DNA of 5,269 bases from Corynebacterium sp. (GTDB lineage Bacteria > Actinomycetota > Actinomycetes > Mycobacteriales > Mycobacteriaceae): positions 1 through 5,269 of the forward strand of contig NZ_JASLIP010000022.1 of the NCBI RefSeq assembly GCF_030152825.1, in the 5' to 3' direction. The notes under the pieces were generated by a model that did no database searches, had not been told where the DNA came from, and worked only from the letters and a program-made list of their open reading frames with translations. Each line of letters begins with the position of its first letter. The stretch's first letter is position 1. This document shows, in pieces, positions 1-5,210 of this stretch. Both the position numbers and the translations under genes were made by a program.

Positions 1-1065
1 AATCTCCAACAGCAACCGCGGCGACGTCGCCCCACGCATCTGCGAGAGACCATCATTGACCACCGCAGCACACCGCGTCAGCGTCGCCGGCCCCAACGCC
101 TCGGCCTGCTGCCGCAACGCGTCCTGCTCCTGCTCCGGAACATCCACCAGCCCGCGCTCGAAAGCATCCGGCACCGCCTGAACAACCAGCAGGTCACGGA
201 AGCGATCCAACAAATCCATCGCAAAGCGACGAGGGTCGTAACCGGCGTTGATGACGTCGTCGACAACCGCGAACAAGCCCGCCTGATCCTGGGCAGCCAG
301 CGCCTCCGCGGAACGATCCAGGAGCGAGGAATCCGTCACGCCCAGCAGCGCCACCGCGCGCTGATAGGTCACGCCCTCCGGGCCCGCACCGGCAAGCAGC
401 TGATCCATGATGGACAGGGAATCACGCGGCGATCCCCCGCCCGCGCGCACCACCAGCGGATACACGGCGTCCTCAACGACCGCGCCCTCGTCGGCGACGA
501 TGCGCCCCAGCAGGCCGCGCATGTCCGGCGGAGTGAGCAGCCGGAAGGGGTAGTTGTGCGTCCGCGAGCGGATCGTCGCTAGCAGCTTCTCCGGCTCGGT
601 GGTCGCGAAGATGAAGATGAGATGCTCCGGCGGCTCCTCCACGATCTTCAGGAGGGTGTTGAAGCCCTCCGTGGTGATCATGTGCGCCTCATCGATGATG
701 AACACGCGGTAGCGGGAATCCGCGGGCGCGTAGAACGCCCGGTCGCGCAGCTCCCGCATGTCATCCACGCCGCGGTGGGAGGCGGCGTCCAGCTCCGTGA
801 CGTCCAAGCTGCCCGGGCCACCGGGGGCGAGCGCGATGCAGGAATCGCACTTCCCGCACGGCGTCGACGTCGGACCCTCCACGCAGTTCAGCGAGCGCGC
901 GAGGATGCGTGCCGAGGAGGTCTTACCGCAACCGCGCGGGCCCGAGAACAAGTACGCATGGTTGATGCGCCCGCTGTCCAGCGCGACGGACAGCGGCTCG
1001 GTTACATGCTCCTGCCCCACGACCTCGGCAAACGAGGCCGGGCGGTACTTCCGGTATAAAGCCAC
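1..1065 (-). CDS. dnaX: DNA polymerase III subunit gamma/tau, N-terminal 355 residues (partial at window edge)
   Basis: This is the clamp-loader ATPase of the replicative polymerase, which loads the beta sliding clamp on primed DNA. The protein begins VALYRKYRPASFAEVVGQEH, the standard DnaX opening. Visible motifs are Walker A GPRGCGKTS (residues 42-50, Lys48), four zinc-ligand cysteines at 61, 70, 73 and 76, Walker B VFIIDEAH (121-128), sensor 1 FATTEPEKL (about 153-161), the SRT form of the SRC/arginine-finger motif (167-169) and sensor 2 GGGSPRDS (209-216). The clamp-loader lid and part of the oligomerisation domain (to about 355) follow. Actinobacterial DnaX usually has 600-800 residues, so the tau-specific C terminus lies outside the window. 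The start is GTG; an in-frame TAA four codons upstream excludes a longer protein. No proper Shine-Dalgarno is present (only AGGGA one base before GTG), and a -10-like element suggests leaderless translation. No frameshift or damage is seen. Identification is near certain. Confidence 0.97.
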   Translation of the reverse strand, partial: MALYRKYRPASFAEVVGQEHVTEPLSVALDSGRINHAYLFSGPRGCGKTSSARILARSLNCVEGPTSTPCGKCDSCIALAPGGPGSLDVTELDAASHRGVDDMRELRDRAFYAPADSRYRVFIIDEAHMITTEGFNTLLKIVEEPPEHLIFIFATTEPEKLLATIRSRTHNYPFRLLTPPDMRGLLGRIVADEGAVVEDAVYPLVVRAGGGSPRDSLSIMDQLLAGAGPEGVTYQRAVALLGVTDSSLLDRSAEALAAQDQAGLFAVVDDVINAGYDPRRFAMDLLDRFRDLLVVQAVPDAFERGLVDVPEQEQDALRQQAEALGPATLTRCAAVVNDGLSQMRGATSPRLLLEI

Positions 1066-1071
1066 GTCCCT

Positions 1072-1099
1072 AGGTTACCCGGCGGGGCAGACACGCCAA
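1072..1099 (-). promoter_or_regulatory. Probable dnaX promoter giving a leaderless mRNA
   Basis: On the minus strand, TTGGCG (1094-1099) and TAACCT (1072-1077) are separated by 16 bases. TAACCT fits the corynebacterial -10 core TANNNT, and exactly six bases separate it from the dnaX GTG, so the predicted transcription start is the start codon itself. This matches the lack of a usable ribosome binding site. The elements are seen; promoter activity is inferred. Confidence 0.5.
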
Positions 1100-1146
1100 T
1101 TCGGTCCTGCTTGCCCAGCGCCGTTGCCGGTTCGGTGTGCTGCTTT

Positions 1147-1167
1147 GGGGGCGCCTTCCCCTTTTTT
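1147..1167 (+). terminator. Weak terminator-like hairpin with T6 tract, plus orientation
   Basis: GGGG (1147-1150) pairs with CCCC (1158-1161) around a seven-base loop and is followed directly by six T (1162-1167). The stem is short, four pairs plus one possible G-U pair. No plus-strand gene lies upstream, so if it works it would stop antisense transcription arising from within dnaX. The pattern is seen; function is doubtful. Confidence 0.25.
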
Positions 1168-1181
1168 CATGACGACGACGC

Positions 1182-1243
1182 CGCCACCGCCGTCACGGTG
1201 GGCTGTCACCGCACCGCCTACGACGTAGCGGGAGGCGGTGGCG
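1182..1243. repeat. GC-rich inverted repeat with alternative pairings
   Basis: CGCCACCGCC (1182-1191) is perfectly complementary to GGCGGTGGCG (1234-1243). ACCGCCT (1213-1219) is also perfectly complementary to AGGCGGT (1233-1239), so the two arms compete for the same partner. A small CTAC/GTAG hairpin (1218-1228) sits inside. No U-tract follows on the minus strand. The region may act as a U-less terminator for the TM2 transcript; that role is inferred. Confidence 0.45.
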
Positions 1244-1310
1244 TAGCGGGCAGCGGCGACGCTACTGCCCTTGCAACCGGCAGGACTGCTCGCGACGCCC
1301 CGCGACGGTG

Positions 1311-1943
1311 TCACAGCAGCGGGTAGCCGTCCCCGTCCTCGAAGTAGGGGCCGGCGCCCAGGAGGATCATGATGAACTCGACCATCGACCAGATGTAGAC
1401 CGCGAGGAGGATCGGGATGCCGATGAGGAGGATGGAGGTGGCCCAACCGAAAACTGTGAGCCCTAGCTGCCACTTCGCCCGGCGCTGGTAGCCCAGGTAG
1501 AAATTGTGCACGCCCAGGGTTCCCAGGAACACCGCCAGCACCGCGGCGACGATCGAGTTGCGCGAGCTGGAGCGCATGGCATCAAAGCCGTGGGAGCCGT
1601 GGTTCGGATAGCCGGGGACCGCGGAGGACGCGGCGAGGCCCTGGCTGCCGTGGCCGGGGTAGCCGCTATGGCTTCCCTCGGCGCTATCCATGCCGGTGGG
1701 GAATCCGGGCAGCCCCTGGTGCTTGGGCTTGTACTGGGACGTGTTCGGGTACCCATGCTTGTTCTGGTAGCTGGGCTTGTTCGCGGCGTGGTCTGCCTGC
1801 ATATCGTCGTAGAGGTCGCGGTACTCGTCGGCGATGGGATTGTGCGGGTTTTGGAAATCGCCGAACCCACCCATCGGGTCGCCGATGAACGGGTCCTCCC
1901 CGTGGGGGTTGGAGTGCCCGTGAGAGTACGGGTTCTTCGCCAT
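1311..1943 (-). CDS. TM2-domain membrane protein with His/Gly/Pro/Tyr-rich N-terminal region
   Basis: This 210-residue protein has two parts. Residues 1-128 are low-complexity and polar, rich in Gly, Pro, Asn, Tyr and His (11 His), with imperfect repeats GYPGHGSQG (94-102) and GYPNHGSHG (111-119) and related GYPN and GFPTG motifs. Residues 129-196 form a TM2 domain: a first membrane helix at about 131-150 containing the typical LGTLGVHNFYLGY, a short basic loop (RRAKW), and a second hydrophobic segment at about 163-195 containing WSMVEF, followed by an acidic tail (FEDGDGYPLL). TM2 proteins are small, common in bacteria and mostly of unknown function; none is inferred here. The start chosen is ATG 1943, with AGGAGG five bases upstream (1949-1954). 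ATG 1946 is adjacent, and a longer start at 2027 lacks a ribosome binding site. It lies 112 bases after the SUFU gene on the same strand. Domain call is firm; role unknown. Confidence 0.88.
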   Translation of the reverse strand: MAKNPYSHGHSNPHGEDPFIGDPMGGFGDFQNPHNPIADEYRDLYDDMQADHAANKPSYQNKHGYPNTSQYKPKHQGLPGFPTGMDSAEGSHSGYPGHGSQGLAASSAVPGYPNHGSHGFDAMRSSSRNSIVAAVLAVFLGTLGVHNFYLGYQRRAKWQLGLTVFGWATSILLIGIPILLAVYIWSMVEFIMILLGAGPYFEDGDGYPLL

Positions 1944-1948
1944 CATCG

Positions 1949-1964
1949 CCTCCTCGTACCTCCT
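1949..1964 (-). promoter_or_regulatory. Tandem Shine-Dalgarno sequences deciding the TM2 gene start
   Basis: Two AGGAGG copies (1949-1954 and 1959-1964) are separated by TACG. The nearer is five bases from ATG 1943, the farther twelve from ATG 1946. Their position argues against the longer frame starting at 2027, where no such signal is present. Confidence 0.7.
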
Positions 1965-2055
1965 ATCCTCAATCCTTCGATTCACTTTTGCCACCTGCGG
2001 CCACGACCAGCGGGATTCGCGGGCCATCGCCGCAAGGCTCGCAGTCTGCCGCAGC

Positions 2056-2736
2056 CTAGCGCATCAGGTCGTTAATATTAACCTGCTGCTCAACCAAATA
2101 GTTCTGGAGCTCGTCCACGCCGTTGCGCCCCTCTTCGGCAGCACGATCGAGGATCTCCAGCTCGGAGTCGGTGATCATCACCAGCTGGGCCGGCACCGTC
2201 AGTCGGCCCGGGTGCGTGTAGTCGAAGCCCTTCTCGCTGACCGGGCCATCCGCACCGAGCTGGTCGGCCTTCTTGGCGCCGTCCCCGCCGTCACCAGCGA
2301 TCTCGTGGACCTGCGGAACACCCTTCTCCCAGAGGAATGGCACGATCAACAGCCCGTGACGGGCGGAAAGCCCCTCGCGCACGTGGTCGCCCAGCCCGCG
2401 CATCACCGTGCCCGGCTGCGGGGTCCACACGCCCGGGTCCTGGGAGACCATCGTCGCGGCGGCGGCCACCAGGTTCGGCGCGAGATCGTCGTGACCGGCA
2501 GCCACCGTGACGAACTCGACGCGCACCTCGGTGCCCGGCTCTGCCTCCAGACCGACCTCGATGCGGCCGGCGTCCAGGCTCATCGCGACGGTCTCCGGCG
2601 CGGCCGTGCCGTCCCCACCGAGGGCGACGGATGCGGCGGCGAACTCCGGGAAGGACTCACCAACCCGGTAGGTGTCCACCTCGAGTGGCTCGGGCAGCAG
2701 CTGCTCGACCCAGGCGAAAGTTTCCTCTTGGTTCAT
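2056..2736 (-). CDS. Probable suppressor of fused (SUFU) domain protein
   Basis: This 226-residue soluble protein has no signal peptide or membrane segment. The best family clue is the C terminus: RLTVPAQLVMITDSELEIL (178-196), then a Gly/Asn break and ELQNYLVEQQVNINDLMR (209-226). This matches the hydrophobic strand, 'IT..E.E' step and final helix of bacterial SUFU-domain proteins. The middle part (LAPNLVAAAATMV at 85-97; ARHGLLIVPFLWEKG at 125-139) also fits the family. A Gly/Asp/Lys-rich stretch at about 147-170 looks like a flexible insertion. SUFU domains are named for the animal Hedgehog regulator; the bacterial members have no established general function, though some occur among toxin-immunity genes. 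None of that context is present here. The start is ATG with a strong AAGGAGG (2741-2747) four bases upstream. It follows aspT by 33 bases, so co-transcription is likely. The assignment is by remembered family pattern and needs a profile search to confirm. Confidence 0.72.
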   Translation of the reverse strand: MNQEETFAWVEQLLPEPLEVDTYRVGESFPEFAAASVALGGDGTAAPETVAMSLDAGRIEVGLEAEPGTEVRVEFVTVAAGHDDLAPNLVAAAATMVSQDPGVWTPQPGTVMRGLGDHVREGLSARHGLLIVPFLWEKGVPQVHEIAGDGGDGAKKADQLGADGPVSEKGFDYTHPGRLTVPAQLVMITDSELEILDRAAEEGRNGVDELQNYLVEQQVNINDLMR

Positions 2737-2769
2737 GTGTCCTCCTTAAAGCTCCGACACGGCCAGGAC

Positions 2770-4068
2770 TTAGGCCCCGGTCTCCACTGCCTCGATCGCG
2801 GCGAGCAGCACGCAGGTCGCGAAACCGTCCATCGCCAGGCGCACCTGCTCCGGCTCCGGCATCGACGGCGCCAGGCGCAGGTTCTGGTCCTTCGGATCCT
2901 GCTTCAGCGGGAACGTTGACCCCGCCCCGGTCAGCGCCACACCGGCCTCCTTGGCCAGCTCAACGACGCGACCAGCGGTTCCTTCGACCACGTTGACACT
3001 GATGAAGTAGCCACCAGCCGGGTCGGTCCACTCAGCGACACCCAGGCCGCCGAGGCGTTCCTCGAGGATCTCGACGACCGCGCGGAACTTCGGGGCCAGG
3101 GAGCCCGCGTGCTTCCGCATCAGCGCGCGCACGCCCTCGGCATCACCGAAGAACTGCGCGTGGGCCAGCTGGTTGACCTTGTTCGGCCCGATGCCGCGGA
3201 CGATCGCGTGGCGCTTCCACCACTCCAAGTTCTCCTCGGAGGATGCGAAGAAAGCCACGCCGGAACCCGCCTGCGTGATCTTGGAGGTGGAGGACATGCA
3301 CCAGAAACGGTTCGGGTTGCCCGCCTCGGCGGCGAAGCCGAGGACGTCGTACACCGGCGGGAACTCGTCCGTCAGGGTGTGGACGACGTAGGCGTTGTCC
3401 CACACGATGCGGAAGTCCGGCGCCGCCGTCTCCAGGGACGCCAGCTCGCGGCAGACGTCCTCGGAGTACAGGGTGCCCGTCGGGTTGGAGAACATCGGGA
3501 CGGCCCACATGCCCTTGACCAGCGGGTCCTTCACCAGCTCACGAACCTGGTCCAGGTCCGGGCCATCCTCGAGGAGGTCCACTGTGATCATCTCGAAACC
3601 GAAGTGCTCGGTGATCGTGTGGTGGCGGTCGTAGCCCGGCACCGGGCAGATCCACTTGAGCTTCTCGCCCTTCCCCGCTGCCTCCGCGGCCTCAGCTGCC
3701 CACGGCGTGGCGGAATCGTTGGTGCCGAAGGTGTATGCCCAAGTGACGAGGTCGAAGGCCATGTTCAGGGAGGAAGCATCGCCACAGACGATGTTCTCCG
3801 GGGCCACGCCGATGATCTCCGACCAGATGTTGCGGATATCCGCGATGCCGGTCAGCCCACCGTAGTTGCGGGTATCGGTACCATCGGCGGCGATGAAGTT
3901 CTTGCCCGGGAGGCTGAGCAGATCCACCGCGAAGTCCAGCTGTTCGGCGGATGGCTTACCGCGGGTGAGATCCAACTTCAGGCCCTGGGCCTTGAGATCT
4001 GCATACTTCTTCTCGACCTCTGGCTTGAGGGAAAGAAGCTGGTCACGGTCAATGTTTGCGAGCTGCAC
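2770..4068 (-). CDS. aspT: Aspartate aminotransferase, PLP-dependent, actinobacterial AspT type
   Basis: This 432-residue cytoplasmic fold-type I aminotransferase should interconvert aspartate and oxaloacetate with 2-oxoglutarate and glutamate, feeding the aspartate family of amino acids. It closely resembles C. glutamicum AspT and M. tuberculosis Rv3722c as I remember them, both a divergent subgroup resembling MocR aminotransferase domains. Visible residues are TRGKPS (35-40, substrate-side Arg36), GDASS (96-100, cofactor phosphate region), PGYDRH (144-149, ring-stacking Tyr146), SNPTG (194-198, Asn195), DNAY (224-227, Asp224 to the pyridine nitrogen), SSTSKI (259-264, Schiff-base Lys263) and NLRLAPS (396-402, carboxylate-binding Arg398). 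All catalytic residues are intact and length is normal. An Ala/Glu-rich stretch (AAEAAEAAGKGE, about 124-135) appears longer than in C. glutamicum. The start is GTG with AGGAGG ten bases upstream (4079-4084); an in-frame TGA ten codons further up leaves no other start. It probably heads an operon with the SUFU and TM2 genes. Confidence 0.95.
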   Translation of the reverse strand: MQLANIDRDQLLSLKPEVEKKYADLKAQGLKLDLTRGKPSAEQLDFAVDLLSLPGKNFIAADGTDTRNYGGLTGIADIRNIWSEIIGVAPENIVCGDASSLNMAFDLVTWAYTFGTNDSATPWAAEAAEAAGKGEKLKWICPVPGYDRHHTITEHFGFEMITVDLLEDGPDLDQVRELVKDPLVKGMWAVPMFSNPTGTLYSEDVCRELASLETAAPDFRIVWDNAYVVHTLTDEFPPVYDVLGFAAEAGNPNRFWCMSSTSKITQAGSGVAFFASSEENLEWWKRHAIVRGIGPNKVNQLAHAQFFGDAEGVRALMRKHAGSLAPKFRAVVEILEERLGGLGVAEWTDPAGGYFISVNVVEGTAGRVVELAKEAGVALTGAGSTFPLKQDPKDQNLRLAPSMPEPEQVRLAMDGFATCVLLAAIEAVETGA

Positions 4069-4114
4069 GGTGCTGACGCCTCCTGCGTATGGGGCTCAAA
4101 GAATTCTGTGGCAA

Positions 4115-4131
4115 ATACTATTTTGATTCTA
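4115..4131 (-). promoter_or_regulatory. Candidate aspT -10 elements in an AT-rich island
   Basis: An AT-rich island upstream of aspT contains two minus-strand -10-like hexamers: TAGAAT (4126-4131) and TAGTAT (4115-4120). Both fit TANNNT. No convincing -35 lies 16-18 bases upstream of either, which is common in corynebacteria. A 5-bp inverted repeat CAGAC/GTCTG (4142-4160) lies just upstream. The predicted leader would be about 40-50 bases and include the AGGAGG ribosome binding site. Confidence 0.4.
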
Positions 4132-4250
4132 ACAAGCGCCCCAGACACGGGCTTGGTCTGTGCACGGGGGCGCTCGAACTGGGCCTGCCACGATGAGCCC
4201 CACGATCGACGCCCTCCCTGAACCAAGGGACGCACCACCACAACGCCGCG

Positions 4251-4279
4251 TTCGGTGTTAGCCAGCGAGGCATTAAACA
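4251..4279 (+). promoter_or_regulatory. Weak candidate promoter for the lipoprotein gene
   Basis: TTCGGT (4251-4256) and TAAACA (4274-4279) are 17 bases apart on the plus strand, placing a start near 4286, about 12 bases before the ATG. Both hexamers match consensus poorly. A GGTGAGG (4289-4295) only two bases before the ATG is the sole Shine-Dalgarno-like sequence. A short TCCCT/AGGGA dyad (4215-4230) lies upstream. Confidence 0.25.
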
Positions 4280-4297
4280 TCGGTTTACGGTGAGGCC

Positions 4298-5014
4298 ATG
4301 AAGAAAAATCGATCAGGGAAATGGCTTGCTTCAGGGGCACTGGCGGTTCTGGTCGCGGTGGGACTCACCGCATGCGGGGAAGGTGACCACCCCACTCCTG
4401 AAACCACCACGGCGACGTCGCCCTCTGCCACCGACGAGGCTATAACGACCACCAAGCGCGCCCCGGCTCCAACGACCGCGAAGCGCGAAACGACAGAAAA
4501 TACGGCGGAAAGCACAACCCAGCCGGAAACAGCGTCTGATGCAGCTGCCCTCGATGAGCTCGAAGAGGTGGACGCATTGATGTTCACCGGTAACGGCTCG
4601 GGCCCCTTGGCCGGAACCCGGTTCACTTCCCCTGATGAATCAGTCCACTGCCACCTTGCCGGAGAGAAAAACGCTTGTGTGGTGATGTCGCGCATGAAGC
4701 CGGGAAACCATGAGGATTGGCCGGACAGCGAGCGGGTCAACGACGGCATAGACGGACAGATATCTGCCAACACGATCGGGTGGCATCCGAACGCAGCCGA
4801 TTTCTCGGGGCCACCCAAGACGTGGGCCTTGCAAGGCACATGGCCCGCGGTGAACACCGGTGTACCGCTGAAAAAGGGAACCAAGGTCAGTGTTCGGATG
4901 ACCCTCGAAAGCGATGACGACGTGACCTGTGGCGCCCCCACTGATGACACTATTACCTGCTCTATCGGCTCCCACGGCTTCACCGTCGGGGAGGATACGT
5001 ACCGCACCTGGTAG
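4298..5014 (+). CDS. Secreted lipoprotein with Thr-rich spacer and four-cysteine C-terminal domain
   Basis: This 238-residue protein starts MKKNRSGKWL, followed by a hydrophobic segment (about 10-25) and lipobox LTAC with Cys26 as the lipidation site, so it should be exported and anchored to the outer face of the cytoplasmic membrane. Residues 27-80 are a Thr/Ser/Pro/Ala-rich, charged spacer likely to cross the cell wall. An acidic helix (about 82-94) leads to a compact domain (95-238) with cysteines at 118, 127, 211 and 221, which could form two disulfides. The pattern FTSPDESVHCHL...ACVVM and, near the end, TITCSIGSHGFTV...Y resembles secreted mycobacterial and corynebacterial proteins of unknown function with an 'F.SP....C' core (possibly the DUF6636 type, from memory). 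I infer no activity. The ATG is the only start that preserves the basic signal-peptide N terminus. It is transcribed divergently from aspT and convergently with tRNA-Ser, as a single gene. Confidence 0.88.
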   Translation: MKKNRSGKWLASGALAVLVAVGLTACGEGDHPTPETTTATSPSATDEAITTTKRAPAPTTAKRETTENTAESTTQPETASDAAALDELEEVDALMFTGNGSGPLAGTRFTSPDESVHCHLAGEKNACVVMSRMKPGNHEDWPDSERVNDGIDGQISANTIGWHPNAADFSGPPKTWALQGTWPAVNTGVPLKKGTKVSVRMTLESDDDVTCGAPTDDTITCSIGSHGFTVGEDTYRTW

Positions 5015-5018
5015 CCCT

Positions 5019-5035
5019 GCGCTGATCATCGGCGC
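5019..5035 (+). terminator. Possible U-less terminator hairpin after the lipoprotein gene
   Basis: Five bases after the stop codon, GCGCTGA (5019-5025) and TCGGCGC (5029-5035) can form a seven-pair stem, including one G-U pair, around a three-base loop. No U-tract follows. The larger hairpin at 5079-5110 could serve as a backup terminator for this gene. Confidence 0.3.
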
Positions 5036-5046
5036 CGTTCCTGAGT

Positions 5047-5061
5047 GAATGCAATGCATTC
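5047..5061. repeat. Perfect short palindrome GAATGCA-A-TGCATTC
   Basis: Two seven-base arms, GAATGCA (5047-5053) and TGCATTC (5055-5061), flank a single central A. It lies between the convergent lipoprotein gene and tRNA-Ser terminator, so a promoter-type operator is not expected here. The repeat is exact; function is unknown. Confidence 0.5.
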
Positions 5062-5078
5062 CGCGCATAGAAACGAAA

Positions 5079-5110
5079 GAAACCCCAGGTAGCGAACTAC
5101 CTGGGGTTTC
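5079..5110 (-). terminator. Intrinsic terminator of tRNA-Ser with UUCG loop
   Basis: The arms GAAACCCCAGGTAG (5079-5092) and CTACCTGGGGTTTC (5097-5110) are perfect 14-base complements around a four-base loop. Read on the minus strand, the loop is UUCG and the stem is followed by TTTCGTTTC, giving a U-rich tail. It begins eight bases beyond the tRNA discriminator base, the right place and orientation to end the tRNA transcript. On the plus strand the loop is CGAA and no T-run follows beyond the stem, so tRNA termination is its main likely job. Confidence 0.9.
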
Positions 5111-5117
5111 CCAACTG

Positions 5118-5203
5118 CGGAGGATGAGGGATTTGAACCCTCGAGGGGCGTGAGCCCCGCACGCGTTCCAGGCGTGTGACATAGGCCGCTAGTCGAATCC
5201 TCC
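5118..5203 (-). tRNA. tRNA-Ser, anticodon GGA (reads UCC/UCU)
   Basis: The 86-base minus-strand sequence folds as a class II tRNA. The acceptor stem GGAGGAT/ATCCTCC uses 5197-5203 with 5119-5125. The D arm is GAC...GTC with a GG in its loop. The anticodon stem CACGC/GCGTG encloses CTGGAAC, giving anticodon GGA at 5167-5169. The 17-base variable region (5143-5159) forms a GGGGC/GCCCC stem, and the T arm is GAGGG-TTCAAAT-CCCTC (5126-5142). The long variable arm and G discriminator (5118) are typical of serine tRNA. CCA is not encoded: the bases after the discriminator read CAG, so it must be added after processing. No integrase or attachment-site duplication is seen next to it. Confidence 0.97.
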
Positions 5204-5210
5204 GCTGACT

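Larger units (their letters stand above)
1066..1310. other. Structured intergenic region between the TM2 gene and dnaX
   Basis: This 245-base gap holds no confidently supported gene. It contains the dnaX promoter candidate (1072-1099), a G4/C4 hairpin followed by six T on the plus strand (1147-1167), and a cluster of GC-rich inverted repeats (1182-1256). It also carries an open frame on the minus strand (1314 down to 1075, 79 codons). That frame begins with a GTG overlapping the TM2 gene's TGA and ends with a TAA nine bases before dnaX. By my count about 70 percent of its codons end in G or C, which seems lower than dnaX. It has no nearby Shine-Dalgarno and no recognisable domain, so I do not call it a gene. 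I looked for signal recognition particle RNA here, because ffs lies near dnaZX in mycobacteria, and did not find its conserved GGAAGCAG-type core. Confidence 0.6.

Noticed and set aside
1..1065. Programmed frameshift site producing a short gamma form of DnaX
   Set aside because: Any such site would be beyond codon 400, outside the window; no slippery A-run occurs in the visible part.
1075..1170. 31-codon frame beginning with ATG at 1170 as a dnaX leader peptide
   Set aside because: It has no Shine-Dalgarno, and the preceding sequence is a GTC/GGC simple repeat; it is only the tail of the doubtful 79-codon frame.
1066..1310. Signal recognition particle RNA (ffs), expected near dnaZX by analogy with mycobacteria
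   Set aside because: The conserved GGAAGCAG-type loop sequences are absent on both strands here and in the other gaps.
1311..2027. Longer TM2 protein start at 2027, adding 28 residues (MARESRWSWP...)
   Set aside because: No Shine-Dalgarno precedes 2027, whereas AGGAGG lies five bases before ATG 1943; the added residues come from the gap after the SUFU gene and look like translated ribosome-binding region.
2212..2919. 235-codon plus-strand frame antisense to the SUFU gene
   Set aside because: It is Arg/His-rich without domain features, runs into antisense aspT, and lies opposite a gene with a strong ribosome binding site.
3109..4221. 370-codon open frame on the plus strand antisense to aspT
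   Set aside because: It is a mirror of a GC-rich coding frame; aspT on the other strand has every family motif, and the antisense product has no recognisable domain or ribosome binding site.
4285..5007. 240-codon minus-strand frame antisense to the lipoprotein gene
   Set aside because: The plus-strand frame has a complete signal peptide and lipobox; the antisense frame shows no domain and overlaps the aspT promoter side without a ribosome binding site.
5118..5203. tRNA-Ser as an integration site for a mobile element
   Set aside because: No integrase gene and no repeated tRNA 3' segment are visible in the window; the flanks look like ordinary intergenic DNA.
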